Made by a program: the position numbers and the translations under genes. From Parcubacteria group bacterium GW2011_GWB1_42_6 (GTDB lineage: Bacteria; Patescibacteriota; Minisyncoccia; Portnoybacterales; GWB1-42-6): 7,030 nucleotides of DNA. Below are positions 1-4,669 of this stretch, one piece after another. Every line of letters starts with the position of its first letter. Position 1 is the stretch's first letter. Where the stretch lies: the NCBI GenBank assembly GCA_000997475.1, contig LCEC01000032.1, positions 1 through 7,030 on the forward strand, written 5' to 3'. The notes beneath the pieces are model-generated. The model was not told the origin of the DNA and did no database searches. It was given only the letters and a program-made list of their open reading frames with translations.

Positions 1-746
1 TTGATATCGGGCAGGGAGATGCGACGTTCATCGAAACGCCGCGCCATCATCAGATTCTTATTGACGGCGGGCCTTCGGCGGCGATTCTGCCCAAGGTTGA
101 AGAATCTTTGCCTTTCGGGGACAAAAGGATTGAGCTTTTAATCCTCACTCATCCCGATTCCGACCATTTGAACGGCCTGATTGAAATCTTAAAGCGTTAT
201 GAAGTGGCGGCGGTTTTGGAAACGGGAATAAAAGACGATTCGGCGCAATATGCCCAATGGGAGGAAATCATAAAAGAAAAAAATATTCCCGTTTACTACG
301 CTCATTTTGGGCAACATATTAAAGCCGCGGACAATCTGGAGATCGAGATTCTGGCGCCCTTCTCGTCTATCCGCGGAAAAGAAGTTTCGGATAAGAATAA
401 TTCTTCGATTGTCGGCAAAATCATCTATGGAAAAAGCTCTTTGCTTTTTGTCGGCGACGCTTCCAGCGTTTTGGAATCGCAAATGATTTTGGCCGGTTTT
501 GATTTGGACGCGGATATTTTGCAAGTGGGGCACCATGGCAGCAAAACTTCCACAAGCGCGGAATTTTTGCAAAAAGTTTCTCCGGATTTTTCCGTAATTC
601 AAGTCGGGCTCAAAAACCGCTACGGCCATCCGAGCCAAGAAACCCTGGATCGGCTCAAAAATTTTTTGACTTTGCGGACGGATTTGTCGGGGGATATAAA
701 ATTCGAGTGCGATTTGGAAAGATGCCGGAAAACGGATGAGTATTGA
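1..746 (+). CDS. comEC: ComEC/Rec2-type metallo-beta-lactamase domain protein, 5'-truncated by the window
   Basis: The reading frame is open from base 3 and enters from outside the window, so the true start is not visible. The first codons read DIGQGDA, the entry motif of the ComEC C-terminal domain. The order of family motifs is complete: HPDSDH (150-167, the HxDxDH metal-binding form typical of ComEC), VGDAS (about 451-465), GHHGSKTS (from about 528) and YGHPS (621-635), ending with a conserved-looking RTDLSGDI stretch. In known ComEC proteins this domain follows a multi-span membrane channel and is proposed to act on the non-transported strand during DNA uptake. About 247 residues are visible and no membrane segment is included. 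It could therefore be the end of full ComEC (usually 600-800 aa) or a free-standing MBL hydrolase of the same family. The family call is firm; the full-length ComEC call depends on sequence upstream. Confidence 0.85.
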   Translation, partial: DIGQGDATFIETPRHHQILIDGGPSAAILPKVEESLPFGDKRIELLILTHPDSDHLNGLIEILKRYEVAAVLETGIKDDSAQYAQWEEIIKEKNIPVYYAHFGQHIKAADNLEIEILAPFSSIRGKEVSDKNNSSIVGKIIYGKSSLLFVGDASSVLESQMILAGFDLDADILQVGHHGSKTSTSAEFLQKVSPDFSVIQVGLKNRYGHPSQETLDRLKNFLTLRTDLSGDIKFECDLERCRKTDEY

Positions 747-816
747 TTTTATTGACTAACTGAAGTTAATATTAAATCAGCTCTTTCATTAAGTCAGATC
801 AAAAAAGGAGGAGGCG

Positions 817-1029
817 ATGGATGGCGATTCAAAAACAGGGGTTTGGGTGGCTTTCACAAAAGTCAGGGGCGGCCGAATTTTGTCGGCCGCAACGCATCCT
901 TTGGACGCGAAGAATTTTTCCGGAATCGAAAACCCGGTGATATTTTTTCGATCATTGGGGCTTGCTTCTCGATTGACCGGAAGCGGAAGAGAAAAGATTC
1001 GCGCGGATTTTTGCGACATCGTCGATTGA
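817..1029 (+). CDS. Small orphan protein, 70 aa, function unknown
   Basis: I do not recognise this protein. It is reported because it looks like a real translation and transcription unit. A very strong Shine-Dalgarno run (AAAAAAGGAGGAGG, 801-814) sits just before the ATG, and a 12-bp terminator hairpin begins 25 bases after the stop. It starts 70 bases after the ComEC-like gene, so it may be cotranscribed with it; a TTGACT at 752-757 has no convincing -10 partner. The product is soluble-looking with no membrane span, rich in Arg, Lys and Gly, and ends acidic (FCDIVD). Overlapping frames on both strands are also open here, which weakens the coding evidence. The alternative is a structured noncoding transcript carrying a chance SD. 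Confidence 0.5.
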   Translation: MDGDSKTGVWVAFTKVRGGRILSAATHPLDAKNFSGIENPVIFFRSLGLASRLTGSGREKIRADFCDIVD

Positions 1030-1053
1030 CGGCGGGTGATCTTTTTCGCTTAT

Positions 1054-1085
1054 ATTCCCAGAGGGGTAGCTCTTTGGGAATTTTT
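1054..1085 (+). terminator. Strong Rho-independent terminator
   Basis: 1054-1065 pairs with 1070-1081 as a 12-bp uninterrupted stem (two or three G-U pairs) with the four-base loop GTAG, followed directly by TTTT. It closes the transcript that carries the 70-aa ORF, and possibly the ComEC-like gene, before the ndk promoter. Confidence 0.85.
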
Positions 1086-1104
1086 ATTGGCAACAATATT
1101 TGAT

Positions 1105-1132
1105 TTGACAACTCTCCCAATTCGCATATAAT
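1105..1132 (+). promoter_or_regulatory. Consensus sigma-70-type promoter P1 upstream of ndk
   Basis: A perfect TTGACA (1105-1110) and a perfect TATAAT (1127-1132) are separated by 16 bp. Transcription would start near 1139. The RNA would meet two hairpins, the second terminator-like, before reaching ndk at 1237. Confidence 0.85.
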
Positions 1133-1165
1133 GTCAGCAAGTTCAATAAAGCAGAGAAAATAAAT

Positions 1166-1194
1166 TTGCTCGTGTTTATTTTTTCTGGTATGAT
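1166..1194 (+). promoter_or_regulatory. Second candidate promoter P2 for ndk, extended -10
   Basis: TTGCTC (1166-1171), 17 bp, then TATGAT (1189-1194) preceded by TGG (1186-1188), which forms an extended -10. The start would be near 1201, inside hairpin 2, so this transcript would lack the hairpin's left arm and escape it. That would let ndk be expressed even if P1 transcripts stop at the hairpin. Confidence 0.5.
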
Positions 1195-1222
1195 AAAAAC
1201 GCCTTTAATTGGGCGTTTTTAT
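1193..1222 (+). terminator. Terminator-like hairpin upstream of ndk
   Basis: An 11-bp perfect stem, ATAAAAACGCC paired with GGCGTTTTTAT, around an 8-nt loop. The A and T tracts lie within the stem, as in many bidirectional intrinsic terminators. It lies 14 bases before the ndk start codon and downstream of P1. Confidence 0.65.
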
Positions 1223-1236
1223 AAACAATAAAATTT

Positions 1237-1839
1237 ATGATCACTCAAAGAGAGAGAACTTTGGTTTTGATAAAGCCCGATGGAGTCCAGAGGTCATTGA
1301 TCGGCGAAATTATTCAGCGCTATGAGCGCGCGGGATTGAAATTGGCGGCTTTGAAATTTTTTGTTCCCAACGAAGATTTGGTGCAAAAACATTATCTTTC
1401 TTTTGACGGCTGGCTGGAAGCGGTGGGGACCAAATCCATCGCGGCTTATGAAAAGAAGGACCTAAGGTCGCCTTTTGCCACTCCGGTTGAATGCGGCCAG
1501 GCGGTTCTCAAGAGATTGATTAAATATTTGTCTTCCGGACCGGTGGTGGCGATGATTTGGGAAGGGAATCAAGCGGCGGGAATCGTGCGAAAAATCACCG
1601 GCGGAACAGAACCCTTGACTTCCGACGTTGGCACAATCCGCGGAGATTTTACGATTGATTCATATAGTCTTGCCGACACGGATGACCGTGCGGTGAGGAA
1701 TCTGATCCATGCCTCGGGGAGTCCTTCGGAGGCCGAAAAAGAGATCCCGATTTGGTTTGACAAAAGTGATATTATGGATTACAATCTCATTCAGGAAAAA
1801 ATTCTTTACGACGTCAATCTGGACGGCATAAAAGAATGA
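1237..1839 (+). CDS. ndk: Nucleoside diphosphate kinase, long form
   Basis: This enzyme transfers the gamma-phosphate of ATP to NDPs through a phosphohistidine, balancing the NTP and dNTP pools in the cytoplasm. The expected residues are visible by comparison with E. coli Ndk: Lys13 in VLIKPDG, Tyr53, Arg118, Thr124, Arg135 in TIRGDF, Asn155, and the catalytic His158 in NLIHASGSPSEAEKEI. The usual length is 140-155 aa; this protein has 200. The extra length comes mainly from about 28 residues between Tyr53 and SSGP (about 56-90), about 11 residues before the catalytic His (about 142-154), and a longer C-terminus after IPIWF. The ATG is chosen because the family start (ERTLVLIKPDG) follows within five residues. 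There is no Shine-Dalgarno. It is probably transcribed with the microprotein 16 bases downstream. The identification is firm. Confidence 0.95.
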   Translation: MITQRERTLVLIKPDGVQRSLIGEIIQRYERAGLKLAALKFFVPNEDLVQKHYLSFDGWLEAVGTKSIAAYEKKDLRSPFATPVECGQAVLKRLIKYLSSGPVVAMIWEGNQAAGIVRKITGGTEPLTSDVGTIRGDFTIDSYSLADTDDRAVRNLIHASGSPSEAEKEIPIWFDKSDIMDYNLIQEKILYDVNLDGIKE

Positions 1840-1855
1840 TTTTCTGAATAAGATT

Positions 1856-2002
1856 ATGCCCTACTCGGATCCCTTTGGAGAACAAAAAAATAAATGGTTC
1901 ATTATTTTGCTTTTCATCGGCCTGCCTTTTATCGTGTTTTACAGAATTCTAAAAAATGATTTGCCGGCTATCGGCGAAGAAACAAGACCGGAGAAGAAGT
2001 AG
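1856..2002 (+). CDS. 48-aa single-span membrane microprotein, function unknown
   Basis: The ATG lies 16 bases after the ndk stop codon and the frame ends at TAG (2000-2002). The product has a polar N-terminus (MPYSDPFGEQKNK), a hydrophobic run at about residues 14-29 (WFIILLFIGLPFIVFY), then Arg and Lys and a charged tail ending EETRPEKK. This is a plausible one-span membrane microprotein, with the positive charges on either side leaving the topology open. There is no clear SD, as for ndk. A stable hairpin starts 25 bases after the stop. I recognise no family. The membrane pattern and operon position are the only support, so this is a moderate call. Confidence 0.5.
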   Translation: MPYSDPFGEQKNKWFIILLFIGLPFIVFYRILKNDLPAIGEETRPEKK

Positions 2003-2026
2003 CTAATCGCGTATCGCTAATAGAAA

Positions 2027-2064
2027 AATAATCCGAAAATGCGTTGATGCATTTTCGGATTATT
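2027..2064. terminator. 16-bp perfect hairpin after the ndk unit
   Basis: 2027-2042 pairs perfectly with 2049-2064 around a 6-nt loop (GTTGAT). On the plus strand no T tract follows (GGTAAAAT), but on the minus strand TTTTTC is reached at the stem base. It probably ends the ndk transcript as a structured 3' end. Its polarity is ambiguous. Confidence 0.5.
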
Positions 2065-2093
2065 GGTAAAATAAAACTGGCCTCGTTGTTTTA

Positions 2094-2253
2094 GAGTATG
2101 TCTGAAAGATCTTGTTTCCGCTGCAAATTACCAATTTCGGCTGCAAGACATTCAGGTCTCATCAAGCTATCACAGGATAGCTATCCTCGGCCTTTATGTT
2201 TTTCGCTCGAAATTTGAAATTTTCACGACGAAAAAGATTCTTCAGACATACTC
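2094..2253. repeat. 160-bp end-to-end imperfect palindrome, MITE-like
   Basis: Two 78-bp arms (2094-2171 and 2176-2253) are inverted copies that align without gaps at about 53 of 78 positions, around the four-base centre ACAG. The outer 13 bp (GAGTATGTCTGAA) are identical, and the next stretch is near identical. The innermost 7 bp (AGCTATC and GATAGCT) are also perfect. A 14-bp palindrome AGGATAGCTATCCT overlaps the centre. There is no ORF inside. Perfect termini with diverged interiors are typical of non-autonomous transposable elements (MITEs). No clear target duplication is visible (TTTTA on the left, AAGAG on the right). A structured noncoding RNA is the alternative. Confidence 0.65.
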
Positions 2254-2414
2254 AAGAGTTTTGCTTCTATGATTTGGGACAAATCGTCTTTCTAGGGAAT
2301 CCAATATTTGATATCGTTGCTGATTCGTTCGGAACGTTATCTTGCGGATACCCACCTAAATAGATTGCCGAATTCATAGGCGAAACTTGGGCAGCGAGGT
2401 TTTTTTGTTTGATA

Positions 2415-2443
2415 TTGTCGGGTAAAAACAAATATGGTATATT
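2415..2443 (+). promoter_or_regulatory. Promoter of the 144-aa orphan gene
   Basis: TTGTCG (2415-2420), 17 bp, then TATATT (2438-2443) with the extended -10 triplet TGG (2435-2437). The start would be near 2450, giving a leader of about 70 nt. A weak hairpin with a T-rich loop (2445-2453 with 2459-2467) spans the start site. Confidence 0.6.
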
Positions 2444-2520
2444 GAACAAGCCTTTTTTAGGCCTGTTTTGTTCTTTGCAAACCCGCAAAAAAGATAGAGT
2501 CTGCGACAAAGGAGGAAAGG

Positions 2521-2955
2521 ATGCCGGAATTTAACAAGAATCCTCACTTTCAGAGGATGACAATTGATTGCGAATTGAAAATTTTGGGTTTAGGGGCGGT
2601 TAGAATTTTTCTGATTTCCAATCTTCTGGATGCTAATTACATAGGCATCTATAATGGAAAAATCGGATTTTTCAAGTCTATGGATTGTTGCAAGCCAATC
2701 CATGTTTGCCGCAGGGGCAAAAAAAGGAAAATTCGCCGCCGTTTCTACAGAATCGAAAAAGGAAAAGTGGCGGTTTCTTTTCCGACATATTTATTTGGTC
2801 AGAGGCGTCTTAAAAGCGGTCATCACTACGATTCGCCCGTCTTCTATGAAGTTATTTCGGAAATCAGATTTCCTCATGAGTTGATTGTGGTCTCCGTTTT
2901 TAATAACGAGCGGGAAAAAGAAAAAGTAAAAAATATGACAAGGCAGGTTGTGTAA
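2521..2955 (+). CDS. Orphan protein, 144 aa, with a strongly basic central patch
   Basis: I do not recognise this protein. Its gene signals are good: an extended -10 promoter upstream, a strong Shine-Dalgarno (AAAGGAGGAAAGG, ending one base before the ATG region) and a clear terminator downstream. Residues 64-74 are almost entirely Arg and Lys (RRGKKRKIRRR) after a Cys/His cluster (Cys56, Cys57, His61, Cys63). Alternating hydrophobic stretches follow (KVAVSF, ELIVVSVF), which suggests a small beta-rich, nucleic-acid-binding type of fold; this is inference only. There is no signal peptide or clear membrane span, and the tail is charged. The final codons and stop lie inside a 7-bp hairpin (2941-2947 with 2959-2965). 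The gene forms its own transcription unit, convergent with tRNA-Pro. Confidence 0.6.
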   Translation: MPEFNKNPHFQRMTIDCELKILGLGAVRIFLISNLLDANYIGIYNGKIGFFKSMDCCKPIHVCRRGKKRKIRRRFYRIEKGKVAVSFPTYLFGQRRLKSGHHYDSPVFYEVISEIRFPHELIVVSVFNNEREKEKVKNMTRQVV

Positions 2956-2971
2956 TAGCCTGCCTAAAACC

Positions 2972-3005
2972 AAAAACCGCCTCGCGCAATGCGAAGCGGT
3001 TTTTT
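2972..3005. terminator. Bidirectional terminator between the orphan gene and tRNA-Pro
   Basis: AAAAACCGC (2972-2980) pairs with GCGGTTTTT (2996-3004), and TCGC (2982-2985) with GCGA (2991-2994), around a 5-nt loop with one mismatch. On plus the stem ends in a T run; on minus it reads GCGGTTTTTGGTTTT. It therefore serves both the 2521 gene and the convergent tRNA, whose 3' end is 6 bases away. Confidence 0.85.
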
Positions 3006-3010
3006 ATGTG

Positions 3011-3081
3011 TCGGGGTGCGGGGAGTTGAACCCCGGTAGCAAGACCCCCAGCCTTGTGTAATGCCGCTATACGACACCCCG
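3011..3081 (-). tRNA. tRNA-Pro, anticodon GGG
   Basis: Read on the minus strand, all cloverleaf parts are present in 71 nt. The acceptor CGGGGTG pairs with CACCCCG (7 bp). The D stem is GTA/TAC with a 9-nt loop containing GG. The anticodon stem is CAAGG/TCTTG with loop CTGGGGG, giving anticodon GGG with G37. The variable loop has 4 nt, and the T arm is CGGGG-TTCAACT-CCCCG. C1-G72 and A73 are the identity elements of bacterial tRNA-Pro, agreeing with the anticodon. The 3' CCA is not encoded (A73 is followed by CACAT), so a CCA-adding enzyme is required. Confidence 0.93.
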
Positions 3082-3099
3082 AATTTCTATTCTGCAGCG

Positions 3100-3128
3100 A
3101 TTATAAATGTCGTGAAATTGAATTTCAA
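3100..3128 (-). promoter_or_regulatory. Promoter of tRNA-Pro
   Basis: On the minus strand, TTGAAA (3123-3128) is followed after 17 bp by a perfect TATAAT (3100-3105). The start would be near 3093, giving a 5' leader of about 12 nt before the mature tRNA. Confidence 0.8.
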
Positions 3129-3370
3129 ATCCCGTATGCTTTCTTTCAGTATATCCAGTTTATACAGTTTTGAGCAAATTTTGGGAGCGATCACGGCGCA
3201 AGTTTTTTCCAATTTTACCGCGGGAATGACAGAAAAAAATAAAGTTGAATAGGTCTGCATCTTATCATAAAACCGAATGGCAGGCAATAAAGGATTTTTT
3301 TTGTTATTTGTTATCTTAATCAGATTATCCACGCTATAGCGTGATAAATAGAACTAAGGAAAATTAAAAT
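3129..3370. other. Noncoding AT-rich spacer with one strong palindrome
   Basis: I see no supportable gene here. An open minus frame (3087-3332) lacks an SD and runs across the tRNA promoter. The notable element is the palindrome CACGCTATAGCGTG (3330-3343), which extends to TTAT...ATAA arms (3325-3347) with one extra C. Its left half, TTATCCACG, matches 8 of 9 positions of the DnaA-box consensus. Confidence 0.4.
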
Positions 3371-3405
3371 AAATAAAACCCCGCGAGCCGTTTGGCTGCG
3401 CGGGG
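3371..3405 (-). terminator. Terminator of the 121-aa orphan gene
   Basis: CCCCGCG (3379-3385) pairs with CGCGGGG (3399-3405), and AGCC (3386-3389) with GGCT (3394-3397), around loop GTTT, with one bulged G (3398). On the minus strand it runs into TTTTATTT. It lies about 30 bases past the stop codon and is a near copy of the hairpin at 3904-3934. Confidence 0.85.
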
Positions 3406-3434
3406 TAGGTGAATCAGTTGAATGAATTTTGAGT

Positions 3435-3800
3435 TTATTCGATTTTTTCTTGGGAGATTTTCTCCCATCCTTCATCGCGGAGGCCTTTTAACAATTCTTC
3501 GAATGAAAAAGATGGCGAGACTCCAAGCTCGGTCCGTTCTTTTTCTTGCTTGTCCCAATTGATCGTTTCAAAGAAAACGCGAGCGATGGGGGAATTTCCG
3601 GCCTTGGCCATATATTTTTTTTGCAGAGAAATGGAAACGTGTTGCACTTGCGCTTTGAATTCGCTTCTGTCATTACTGAACAGGTCGAACCACAAACCTT
3701 TTTGGGGCGCGAATTCCATATCCATGTCTCTCTTGAAGATATGATAAATTTTCGATTCGGAAGACTCGTGTATTATCCGAAGGTCAAAGAAAACTCTCAT
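3435..3800 (-). CDS. Orphan protein, 121 aa, function unknown
   Basis: I recognise no family. Gene signals are good: on the minus strand an AAAAAGGAG Shine-Dalgarno lies a few bases before the ATG, with a TTGACT promoter upstream and a strong terminator about 30 bases after the stop. The product looks cytoplasmic, with no signal peptide or membrane span. The N-terminus (MRVFFDLRII) and the stretch AQVQHVSISLQ look like beta strands. The C-terminal part (FEELLKGLRDEGWEKISQEK) looks helical and charged. A GLWFDLF motif and a C-terminal Trp are conspicuous. The gene forms a single-gene unit, followed upstream on the same strand by another orphan with its own promoter. The antisense frame across much of the gene is also open, but it lacks comparable signals. 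Confidence 0.65.
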   Translation of the reverse strand: MRVFFDLRIIHESSESKIYHIFKRDMDMEFAPQKGLWFDLFSNDRSEFKAQVQHVSISLQKKYMAKAGNSPIARVFFETINWDKQEKERTELGVSPSFSFEELLKGLRDEGWEKISQEKIE

Positions 3801-3863
3801 GCCGTTCTCCTTTTTGGGGATATTGTTTTTGCGATTTAAAGAACTTGATCCTATTGATTTGAA

Positions 3864-3892
3864 TTTTTATCATAATCAATGTGCAAAGTCAA
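3864..3892 (-). promoter_or_regulatory. Promoter of the 121-aa orphan gene
   Basis: On the minus strand, TTGACT (3887-3892) is followed after 17 bp by TAAAAA (3864-3869), preceded by TGA as an extended -10. A TATGAT at 3869-3874 is a better -10 by sequence but would leave only 12 bp of spacing. The -35 starts two bases after the T tract of the upstream unit's terminator. Confidence 0.5.
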
Positions 3893-3894
3893 TG

Positions 3895-3934
3895 AAAATA
3901 AAACCCCCGCGAGCTGTGTTTGGCTGCGCGGGGG
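3895..3934 (-). terminator. Terminator of the 155-aa orphan gene
   Basis: CCCCCGCG (3904-3911) pairs with CGCGGGGG (3927-3934) and AGC (3912-3914) with GCT (3923-3925), with a bulged G at 3926. On the minus strand TTTTATTTTC follows. Sequence and bulge match the terminator at 3379-3405. It lies about 17 bases past the stop codon. Confidence 0.85.
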
Positions 3935-3950
3935 GGTGCGAGGAGAAAGT

Positions 3951-4418
3951 TTATTTATCCAGGGCGACAGTCTCGGCGGGAATGAATTCCCATTCGAGCG
4001 AGTCACAGGAGTCGACCAGAACGATTTTTTTCCCGTTCCAGTTGTAGACCTTTCCGATTTCTTCCTCCTTCTGAAGAGCTTCCATCAATTCGGGAGGAAT
4101 GAGACTGGCGCCGGCACCGATTGGGCTACCAGCGTAATCATCCGCAAAATGGAGAATAGGTATCCACTCGGGAATTCCGTTGTACACGGAAAGATGATTT
4201 TTTGCTCCTTCAATATTTCCATCTTTTGCGGCGTTTCTTTCTGCGGTCATGACCATGACCGACCACGGAACCGGTCCGGTCTGGAGCTCGTCGGTAAAAT
4301 ACTCGGGAAATTTCATTGCGATCGCCTGATCGAAATCGTAGGTGATATCGAGTAGCGCGATCAACCACATCAGGAACATGTTTGGGATCTCACAGATCGC
4401 TTTCCAATTCTTGTACAC
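3951..4418 (-). CDS. Orphan protein, 155 aa, function unknown
   Basis: I recognise no family. The start is GTG, chosen because on the minus strand CAAAGGAG lies about seven bases upstream and a near-consensus promoter sits further upstream. Residues 13-29 (NMFLMWLIALLDITYDF) are hydrophobic but include Asp24, so this is a buried or membrane-associated helix rather than a clear signal peptide. The rest is soluble-looking and acidic with many aromatic residues. GVPW-type motifs are absent, but PVPWSVMVMTAERNAA, IPEWIPILHFADDYAG and IVLVDSCDSLEW stand out as likely core strands and helices. It shows no visible similarity to the neighbouring 121-aa orphan, despite nearly identical terminators. 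It is a single-gene unit. Confidence 0.65.
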   Translation of the reverse strand: MYKNWKAICEIPNMFLMWLIALLDITYDFDQAIAMKFPEYFTDELQTGPVPWSVMVMTAERNAAKDGNIEGAKNHLSVYNGIPEWIPILHFADDYAGSPIGAGASLIPPELMEALQKEEEIGKVYNWNGKKIVLVDSCDSLEWEFIPAETVALDK

Positions 4419-4477
4419 GGTATTTCTCCTTTGAAAAGGGTTTATTTGAACTTATAGGAACTATCGAGTGATCTTAT

Positions 4478-4506
4478 ATTCTATCACAAATGCGATCTAA
4501 AGTCAA
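4478..4506 (-). promoter_or_regulatory. Promoter of the 155-aa orphan gene
   Basis: On the minus strand, TTGACT (4501-4506), 17 bp, then TAGAAT (4478-4483), preceded by TGA as an extended -10. The start would be near 4471, giving a leader of about 52 nt. Confidence 0.75.
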
Positions 4507-4519
4507 CATCCGGTCTGAA

Positions 4520-4549
4520 AACCAAAAAACCGCCGGGAAAGGCGGTTTT
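4520..4549 (-). terminator. Terminator of rpmB
   Basis: AAAACCGCC (4526-4534) pairs with GGCGGTTTT (4541-4549) around a 6-nt loop, and on the minus strand continues TTTTTTGGTTTT. It ends the rpmB transcript after a 120-nt 3' region, just before the promoter of the next minus-strand gene. Confidence 0.85.
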
Positions 4550-4569
4550 CGAAAATTTTTCTGTTATAT

Positions 4570-4614
4570 CGCGGGATTGCTTCGCCCCGCTGCTGCGGGG
4601 CTCGCAATGACGAA
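4570..4614. repeat. Dispersed palindromic repeat, family A, copy 1
   Basis: It begins CGCGGGATTGCTTCG and ends CTCGCAATGACGAA. Both ends recur at 6367-6405 in the same orientation. The core CCCCGC-TGCT-GCGGGG (4585-4600) is a strong hairpin, and ATTGC and GCAAT close it outside. It lies in the rpmB 3' untranslated region. Similar GCAATGAC-type repeats are common in environmental bacterial genomes. Confidence 0.7.
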
Positions 4615-4669
4615 TCTTGTTCGCATTTCCGCTCGCCTGCATAAGGTTCGCATCTTCCGCATAATAATT

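Larger units (their letters stand above)
1139..1222 (+). ncRNA. Candidate short leader or small RNA between P1 and ndk
   Basis: From the predicted P1 start, about 84 nt contain two tandem hairpins and no ORF. Hairpin 1 pairs 1152-1164 with 1175-1187 (13 bp with one G-U, 10-nt loop). Hairpin 2 pairs 1193-1203 with 1212-1222 (11 bp, perfect, 8-nt loop) and resembles an intrinsic terminator. This could be a terminated small RNA or an attenuated leader for ndk. I recognise no riboswitch or known RNA family, so the RNA itself is an inference from promoter plus hairpins. Confidence 0.4.

Noticed and set aside
189..638. 149-codon minus-strand frame in the ComEC-like gene
   Set aside because: The plus strand carries all family motifs; this is an antisense shadow.
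752..777. Possible promoter for the 70-aa orphan (TTGACT with TTAAAT)
   Set aside because: Spacing is only 14 bp, and no -10 fits at 16-18 bp.
2267..2509. Open minus-strand frame of 80 codons between the palindromic element and the 144-aa gene
   Set aside because: No SD, no terminator, and it overlaps the promoter and leader of the plus-strand gene. The translation resembles no family I know.
3087..3332. Open minus-strand frame of 81 codons right of tRNA-Pro
   Set aside because: It starts in a palindrome without SD, uses GTG, and runs across the tRNA promoter elements.
3546..4355. Long plus-strand frames antisense to the two minus-strand orphans
   Set aside because: They lack SD and promoter signals. 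The minus-strand frames have promoter, SD and terminator each.
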